From CAVTHW01 sp963734625 (GTDB taxonomy: Bacteria > Acidobacteriota > Terriglobia > Bryobacterales > Bryobacteraceae), in NCBI GenBank assembly GCA_963734625.1, contig CAVTHW010000023.1, forward strand, positions 1 through 64,000: 64,000 nucleotides of DNA, written 5' to 3'. A program made the position numbers and the translations under genes. This document shows positions 58,555 through 64,000 of this stretch, piece after piece. The notes beneath the pieces were generated by a model that saw only the letters and a program-made list of their open reading frames with translations, had not been told where the DNA came from and did not search any database. Within the stretch, counting starts at the first letter, position 1, and each line of letters starts with the position of its first letter.

Positions 58555-60072
58555 CCAGTAAATCGGCAAACCTATTTCCCGGCTCGGGATGGTCGCGCGC
58601 CCAGCGCAGATACTCCTCAACGGTGTAGAAGGTCTGGTTGCGGTAGAGACGGCCACCGTCTTCGAGCGGCGCGGTCCAGTCGAACCGCCAGTCGTCTCCC
58701 GTGCGTTTCATCCACTGGCGGAGACGTGTGTCCATCTCCTTCTCCAGGGAGGCCGCGGAGCGCTCACCGGCGAGATTGCGCTGTTCGAAAGGATCGTTTT
58801 GGGAGGGTCGTAAAGGACCCAAGGCTTGGCGGCGAAGCGGGCGTACATATGGGTCGGTGTGCGCACGCCGCGCCATGCGTTCTCGGTGCCGTCACCTTGG
58901 AAGGGGCCAAAGATCTGGAAGAACGCGGAGTCCGGACCTCTGGCGCTGCCGCCGGCGATTTGGCGAGACAGGTTGGCGCCTTGCATGTCCCGGTGGGGCG
59001 AAAGGCCAGACATGCCGAGTAGAGTCGGTGCGAAGTCGACGTGGGTGAAGAACTGATCGGAGACGGAGCCCGCCTTGACCTTGCCCGGCCAGCGCAGCAC
59101 GCCGGGAACGCGAATCGACTCCTCCCAGGGCTTGCGCTCGAGGCGCAGGCCCTGCGAGCCGAGCATGTCGCCGTGGTCCGAACTGAACAGGACGATGGTG
59201 TTTCCGGCCAGACCGAGATCGTCGAGCGTGCGCATCAACCGGCCCACCTGGTCGTCGAGCGCCGTCACCAGTCGTAGGTTCTCGGCAATTTGAGGAGGTC
59301 CCGGGGCCCCGGGCGCCGGCCGCCAGTTCGGCCGCATCTTCAGCTTGAGCGGATCGTAGAGGCGCGAGTACTCCGGCGGCGCTTTGTACGGATCGTGCGG
59401 TGGGCCCCATTGGATGGTCAGATAGAAAGGGCGCGTATCGGTGCGGGCCTCGCGCAGGATCTCGACGCCGAGGTCGGCCCAGCCTTCGGCTTCAAACTTA
59501 CCCAGGCGGAGCGGATCAGGCGTGCTGCGGAAGTGGGTGTGGATGTGGTGAAAGTGATTGCACTGCGTTTCTGGCGGCCCAAAACTTGAAGCCCTGCCGC
59601 CGTTCTCCCCCCGGCGGCACAGAGCCCGGCATGCGCGGCCCGCCGTCAAGGTGCCACTTACCCTAGGAGCCGGTGCGGTAGCCCGCGCCCCGCGGATCCG
59701 CGCCAGACTCACGGAGTTTTCGCGCAGCCTTTCAGTCGGTTGGCCACCATCCCGTTGCGGTGCGTGTATTGGCCGGTCGCTCACACGGCGCGCGCCGGGC
59801 AGCAGACCGGCGTGTTGGCGAAGGTGCGCCGCAGCCGCACGCCCTGGCTGGCGAGCCGGTCGATATTCGGCGTTCTGTGGACATCCTCGTTGCCTTCGCA
59901 GCCGAGCGCCTGCGCGCGCAACTGGTCGGGCATCAAAAACAGGATGTTCGGACAGGTCCTGCCGGCGGCAGGTCGACCGCAGCGGCGGCAAGGAACTCGC
60001 GCCGCGTCGAACCGGAACCGAGCGGCGTGGATGGCAGAGCGAGTTGAAGGGGCCCCGTCTTTTCCAAGCCAT
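58555..60072 (-). pseudogene. Sulfatase, TAT-exported type, frameshifted with an in-frame stop
   Basis: The sulfatase pieces in order: STRREFLAAAAV (twin-arginine signal), then CPNILFLMPDQLRAQALG, TPNIDRLASQGVRLRRTFANTPVCCPAR with the formylglycine motif CxPxR, then a TGA directly after CCPARAV (59781-59783), YTHRNGMVAN, LRENSVSLARI, FYLTIQWGPPHDPYKAPPEYSRLYDP, DDQVGRLMRTLDDLGLAGNTIVLFSSDHGDMLGSQGL and KPWEESIRVPGV. The pieces use all three frames; one deletion is near 58800-58806 (run of A). C-terminal part FEQRNLAGERSA follows. Either decay or error-rich sequence. The C-terminal boundary is uncertain. Substrate unknown. Confidence 0.8.
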
Positions 60073-60114
60073 TGTAGATCCTGAGGCCGGCCGGAGTCAC
60101 GCAAAGCTGGCACC

Positions 60115-60140
60115 GCTCCCTCCGCGGTCGCGGTTTGATG
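60115..60140. repeat. Diverged copy of the 25-bp intergenic repeat
   Basis: GCTCCCTCCGCGGTCGCGGTT at 60115-60135, related to the exact copies at 7599-7623 and 7714-7738. Found in the 246-base gap between the sulfatase remnant and the small secreted protein. Confidence 0.5.
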
Positions 60141-60354
60141 CTTCTGGCTCAGCGAGATGCCACTGAACCACGACCGGAGGGTGTGGTCAGTGCAAGCCCA
60201 TGTGTGCCTCGCTTGGGTCGGGATGGAAAAGATGAAGAAGACGGCTCCATCGCGGGTGTTTGAAGTACAATTGAGGGCAGCCAGAATGTGAAATGGGAGA
60301 TTCTGGCGAGAATGGACGGTGTCAAGTATGCAAAAAAGAAAACTGTGGTTTAGA

Positions 60355-60723
60355 ATGCAATCATATCGAGTGGTAAGTTCTGCGCTCTTCTTCCTGCTTT
60401 TGGCCACGGTCGTTTCCGCAGCCGACCTCACGGGCAACTGGCAGGGCGATCTGGAGTCTCCCCAAGGCAAGGTTCAGGTCTCCTACTCCTTCAAACAAGA
60501 CGGCGAGAACCTGACCGGCACATGGCAAGCAGCTCAGAGCCCTACCATCCAGATCACTGAAGGCAAGGTCACGGGTGACAAGGTTTCCTTTGTGGTAAAA
60601 ATCGAGGCAGCCAATATTACCTTCGCCCACGAAGGTAAGATCGTCGGCGATGAGATCCAACTCACCATGAAGCCCAGCGGCGAATTCCCGGGCAGCACTG
60701 TGGTCGCTAAGCGGGTGAAGTAA
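60355..60723 (+). CDS. Small secreted protein of unknown function
   Basis: About 122 residues from the ATG at 60355 (alternatives 60319 and 60328). Signal peptide (SALFFLLLATVVSA) precedes ADLTGNWQGDLESPQGKVQVSYSFKQDGENLTGTWQ ... IQITEGKVTGDKVSFVVKI ... FAHEGKIVGDEIQLTMKPS. Repeating short beta strands (GxW, KVTGDKVSF, GKIVGDEIQL) suggest a beta-barrel-like fold resembling lipocalin-like small proteins. Many secreted acidobacterial proteins have this shape; function is not known. Confidence 0.75.
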   Translation: MQSYRVVSSALFFLLLATVVSAADLTGNWQGDLESPQGKVQVSYSFKQDGENLTGTWQAAQSPTIQITEGKVTGDKVSFVVKIEAANITFAHEGKIVGDEIQLTMKPSGEFPGSTVVAKRVK

Positions 60724-60746
60724 ATCGGGATTCCAGTTCTAGCCCG

Positions 60747-62852
60747 CTATTTCGTGATCCCCACCTGGCTCAGCAGCCACGCGTACTCGAAGGCGTGTAT
60801 CCTTGCAGCCGGTCGTAGCGGCCCGACGGCGCCGCCGTGGCCCGCCGGGTCCATCTTGATCTTGAGCAGCAGCGGGTTGGCCAGTCGGTCTTCACGGTGC
60901 GCAGGCGCGCCACGTACTTGGCGGGCTCCCAGTACATCACCTGGCTGTCGTTGAAGCTGGTGGTCACCAGCATGGCCGGGTAGGCGCGCTTCTCCAGGTT
61001 GTCGTAGGGGCTGTACGTCTTCATGTAGTCGTACGCGGCCTTCTCGTTGGGGTTGCCCCACTCCAGGTACTCGCCCACGGTCAGCGGCAGCGTGGCGTCC
61101 ATCATGGTGTTCATCACGTCCACGAACGGCACCGCGGCGTGCACCGCGCGGAACAGGTCCGGCCGCATGTTGACCACCGCGCCCATCAGCAGGCCGCCGG
61201 CGCTGCCGCCCTCGATCACCAGGCGGTCCTTGGAGGTCCACTTCTCGCTGGATCAGGTATTCGGCGCAGTCGATGAAGTCGAAGAACGTGTTCTTCTTCT
61301 TCATGAGCATGCCGTCCTCGCGCCACTGTTCGCCCATCTCGTCGCCGCCGCGGATGTGCGCGATGGCGTAGGCCATGCCGCGGTCGAGCAGGCTCAGCCG
61401 GTGGCTGGAGAACGTGCGCCGGCATGCCGATGCCGTAGGAGCCGTAGCCGTAGAGGAAGAGCGGCGCCTTGCCGTCGCGCGCGAAGCCCTTCTTGTACAC
61501 GATGGAGATCGGCACCTTGACGCCGTCGCGCGCGGTGGCCCACAGGCGCTCGCTGGCGTACTGCTTCGGGTCGTAGCCGCCCAGCACTTCCTGCTGCTTT
61601 AGCAGGGTGGATTTGCCGGTGGCGATGTCGTAGTCGAAGACGCTCGACGGCGTCATCAGGCTCTGGTAGTTGTAGCGATAGGTGCGGGATTCGTAATCCG
61701 GCGTGCCGCCCGGGAACGACCGAATAGACCGGCTCCGGGAAGGCTATCTCCGTCCACGCGCCGGTTCTGAAGTCGTGGATGCGCAGGTGGTCCAGCGCCT
61801 CGCCTCTCTCCACCGACACGGCGAAATCCTTGAACAGGTCGATATCCTTGATGCGCACATCGTCGCGGTGCGCGACGAACACCTTCCAGTTCTTCGGAGC
61901 CGGGTCGTTCTCCGGCGCGGTCATCACCGCGAAATTGCTGCCGCTCCTGTTGGTGCGGATGTAGAACAGGCCTTCGCGATGGTCCAGGTAGTAGCGGTGC
62001 TTCTTTTCGCGCGGCAGAAAGACGGCGAATTGATCCGCCGGCCGGTCGGCGCGCAGGTAGCGGGCTTCGGTGGTGTCCGTGGCCTCGCTTTGCAGCAACA
62101 GGTATTTCTTGTCGCGGGTCTTGCCGACGTCGATGTCGTAGAGCTCGTCCTTCTCGTCGTAGAGCAGGTCGAACTTCGCCGTGCCCAGCACGTGGCGCCA
62201 GAGCTTGTCGCTGCGCTTGGTGACGGCGTCTTCGGTGGTCAGGAAGAGCGTCTTGTTGTCCGCTGCCCAGGCCAGGGAGGTGACGCGCTCGGTGGTGTCG
62301 GGCAGCGTCTGGCCGGTGCGCAGATCCTTCACGCTGCAGCGCAAACTGGCGGAAGCCGGTGTAGTCGATGGTGTAGGCCAGCAGGTTCTGGTCGTCGCTC
62401 ACCTGGAAGCCGCCGAGACCGACGAACTTCTGGCCCTTGCCCAGTTCGTTGAGATCGAGCAGCACCTCTTCGGGCGCCTCCATGGTGCCTTTGCGGCGGC
62501 ACTGGATGGGGTACTGTTTGCCCTCCTCGGTGCGCGAGTAGTAGAGGTAGCCGCGCCGCGGCGTGGGGACGGAGAGGTCGGTCTGCTTGATGCGTCCCAG
62601 CATCTCCTTGTAGAGCGCGTCGCTGAACGGCTCCAGGTCCTTGGTCATGCCCTCGGTGTAGGCGTTCTCGGCTTCCAGGTACTGGATCACCTTGGGGTTG
62701 GACTTTTCGCGCAGCCAGAAGTAGTCGTCGATCACGGTGGCGCCGTGCCGCACTTCGCGATGCTCGACGCGCGGCGCGGTTGGCGGTGTCTGTGCGGCAA
62801 CTACCATGACTGAGAACAATCCGAGCAGGAGCAAATGGCCGAAAGGCGTCAT
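60747..62852 (-). pseudogene. ptrB: Oligopeptidase B (S9A), broken in several places
   Basis: A prolyl-oligopeptidase-family serine peptidase. Start ATG at 62852 with signal peptide (LLLLGLFSVMVVAAQ). In order: HREVRHGATVIDDYFWLREKSNPKV, a beta-propeller region (GYLYYSRTEEGKQYPI ...), PISIVYKKGF, PLFLYGYGSYGIGMPA, LLDRGMAYAIAHIRGGDEMG, the nucleophile GGSAGGLLMG, and DPAGHGGA with catalytic His. Breaks sit near 62340 (+1), 61720 (+1), 61427 (+1), 61250 (+1), 60880 (-1 or +2), then three single bases near 60795-60850. Almost all are insertions, so this may be a sequencing artefact rather than decay. Confidence 0.85.
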
Positions 62853-63077
62853 GCACTTTAGCCTACTGCGGGCGTGTGGGCACTGCAAATGCAGGCGCGC
62901 GGCGCCGCGAGCCCGCTCAATCGGAGAATACCGCGATCCTGAGGTACTAGTGCGTACCAGGATCGAAGTACCGTCCAAATACTCTTGTTTTCATATGGCA
63001 GGAACTATTCAATAGAAGCTTGAGACACGAATTAGATTTCGCTGCATAGTTGCTGGAACTTTTCGAGGAGATAACAT

Positions 63078-63467
63078 ATGATCCGTCAATCCAGTTTTTG
63101 GGCCATCGCTGCCCTCGCAGTGCTGTTGGCCTGCACAGTTTCCGCAAAGAAGGGCACGAACCCAGGCGAGATCGCTGTCCCGGTGCCGGGGAGCAGCTCG
63201 CTCACGGACGTGCAGATCGTCTATCCCACTTTCGGCATCAAGGTATCCGGCGCGATCCGGGTAACCAACAATCTAGCCAACGACCCCGGGATTGTGAACG
63301 TCGAGCTTTACGTGGACGGCCGGCTGTACGGCTCGTCGGCTACCTCTCCCTTCACCGTTACGTGGAACGCAGGCAGCGAAAGTAAAGGCTTTCACAGACT
63401 GCAGCTCAGGGCCTACGACTCGGTCGGCAACTTCATTCTCTCGCAGGAGATCGTAGTATCCAGGTAA
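63078..63467 (+). CDS. Secreted Ig-like domain protein
   Basis: 129 residues. Signal peptide (FWAIAALAVLLACTVSA) then a compact beta-sandwich candidate of about 90 residues: VQIVYPTFGIKVSGAIRVTNNL, GIVNVELYVDGRLYGSSATSPFTVTWNAG, and HRLQLRAYDSVGNFILSQEIVV. The VELYVDG--YGSSATSPFT-TWN pattern is the bacterial Ig-like (Big_9-type) signature found in secreted acidobacterial proteins. ATG at 63078 has GAGGAG 7 bases upstream. No membrane anchor is seen. Role unknown, perhaps carbohydrate or surface binding. Confidence 0.75.
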   Translation: MIRQSSFWAIAALAVLLACTVSAKKGTNPGEIAVPVPGSSSLTDVQIVYPTFGIKVSGAIRVTNNLANDPGIVNVELYVDGRLYGSSATSPFTVTWNAGSESKGFHRLQLRAYDSVGNFILSQEIVVSR

Positions 63468-63545
63468 ACTTTCACCTCACTACCAGGCCAGCTCGGGCTA
63501 AGCTGTCGGTTGTGAGAGAGTGGGTGGCGCCAAAGCGCGCGACGG

Positions 63546-64000
63546 TCAGGTATAGAGGTTGTCCTGGCTCCGCTCGTTGTTCCACTCCGGTGTCGGCTCG
63601 AAGTAGCCGGGCTCGAGCAGGTGCTGCTTGACGGCCTCTTCATTCAAGGTGAAGCCCAGGCCCGGGCCGTCCGGCACCTTGATGAATCCCTTGTTGAGGA
63701 TCGGCTTCTCGACCCCGTCGACCAGACTATCCCACCACGGGATGTCCACCGAGTGGTTCTCCAGCACGAGGAAGCCTTCGGTGGCCGCGGCGCAGTGCAC
63801 GTTGGCGAAGTTGCAGACAGGACTGCCGGCCATGTGCATCGCCATCGGGACGCCACATTTCTGGGCCATGTCCCCGATCCTCTTGGTCTCGAGGATGCCG
63901 CCCGCCGAAGACAAGTCGGGCTGGATCACATCGACGACGCGGCGGCTGCATAGTTGTTCGAAGGGTTCAATCAGCCAGATGTCCTCGCCCGTGCAGATGG
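63546..64000 (-). CDS. Enolase-superfamily dehydratase, partial
   Basis: C-terminal part of a mandelate racemase / muconate lactonising enzyme family protein, cut by the window end (the gene continues past 64000). Segments include ICTGEDIWLIEPFEQ, VDVIQPDLSSAGGILETKRIGD with a metal-ligand Asp, PMAMHMAGSPVCNFANVHCAAATEGFLVLE and NHSVDIPWWDSLV. These fit the D-galactonate/mannonate-dehydratase-like branch, acting on sugar acids. The end (LLEPGYFEPTPEWNNERSQ) is typical. The active-site Lys/His and N-terminal capping domain are outside the window, so substrate is not assigned. Confidence 0.82.
   Translation of the reverse strand, partial: ICTGEDIWLIEPFEQLCSRRVVDVIQPDLSSAGGILETKRIGDMAQKCGVPMAMHMAGSPVCNFANVHCAAATEGFLVLENHSVDIPWWDSLVDGVEKPILNKGFIKVPDGPGLGFTLNEEAVKQHLLEPGYFEPTPEWNNERSQDNLYT

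Noticed and set aside
18350..62852. Programmed +1 frameshifting as the cause of the breaks
   Set aside because: The break sites share no slippery codon, stop or stem-loop, and occur in unrelated genes; one-base insertion errors explain them better.
61656..62978. 440-residue frame starting at 62978
   Set aside because: The true start of oligopeptidase B is the ATG at 62852 with a signal peptide; the upstream extension is noise and the later part is out of frame.
1..64000. CRISPR array or tandem phage repeats
   Set aside because: No regularly spaced repeats were seen; the only repeats are short dispersed palindromes and one tandem 45-mer.

Overview
The window is a GC-rich (roughly 60-65% by eye) bacterial chromosome segment that reads like an Acidobacteriota genome, most plausibly of the Bryobacterales/Solibacter type. 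The pointers are family-level: a TonB-receptor-like outer-membrane barrel followed by a VWA-type secreted protein, an 815-residue orphan MacB/FtsX-type ABC permease, an SBBP-repeat protein, a four-helix-bundle (23S rRNA intervening-sequence) protein, a YXWGXW protein, RAYT/REP debris and many small secreted proteins of unknown function. I see no rRNA, tRNA, CRISPR array, prophage or plasmid replication genes. Coding is dense and on both strands, with many 4-base stop/start overlaps.

Layout. 0-10 kb: small unknown proteins, YkgJ-type cysteine-cluster protein, methyltransferase, four-helix-bundle gene with flanking inverted repeats, yraN, galT, the outer-membrane barrel and VWA protein; then a minus-strand unit of an internally duplicated secreted protein, mazG and an SDR. 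10.3-13.5 kb: DUF1844, MBL hydrolase, ribF and class II aldolase. 13.5-15.35 kb: no convincing gene; it ends in a decayed RAYT transposase beside fabD. 16.6-25.9 kb: two small zinc-ribbon-like proteins, a GT-C-like membrane protein coupled to aceE, an L,D-transpeptidase, two secreted Sm-like/glycine-rich proteins and the SBBP protein. 26-32.7 kb: CpaE-like ATPase, thymidine phosphorylase, AmrS-like radical SAM enzyme, ArgD-like aminotransferase, an unusual Mur ligase-like protein and a DUF2442 protein. 32.7-39.7 kb: gltBD with a divergent LysR gene (a GltC-like arrangement). 39.6-47.5 kb: UDP-glucuronate decarboxylase, hfq, polX, an active/inactive M16 protease pair, DedA, rdgB, rph and a 46-residue membrane protein. 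47.5-53.1 kb: TgpA-type transglutaminase and a sigma factor / membrane anti-sigma-like / VIT-VWA unit. 53-64 kb: gamma-glutamyltransferase, the orphan permease, an outer-membrane barrel, a YXWGXW protein, a sulfatase, oligopeptidase B, small secreted proteins and the end of an enolase-superfamily dehydratase.

The strongest unexplained signal is a set of reading-frame breaks in otherwise well-conserved genes: aceE, gltB, UDP-glucuronate decarboxylase, the sigma factor and gamma-glutamyltransferase each carry exactly one extra base, the small outer-membrane barrel carries two, the anti-sigma-like gene has a -1/+2 shift, and the sulfatase and oligopeptidase B have many breaks. Almost all are +1 in the sense direction and none was found left of 20 kb. 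Residual insertion errors in the assembly are the simplest explanation, especially for essential genes, but true decay of the sulfatase and oligopeptidase B is possible. I found no convincing novel defence or mobile system. The best candidates for new biology are the internally duplicated secreted protein at 9.3-10.3 kb, the sigma/anti-sigma/VIT-VWA unit, the Mur ligase-like protein with a four-cysteine tail, and the inverted-repeat-flanked four-helix-bundle gene.
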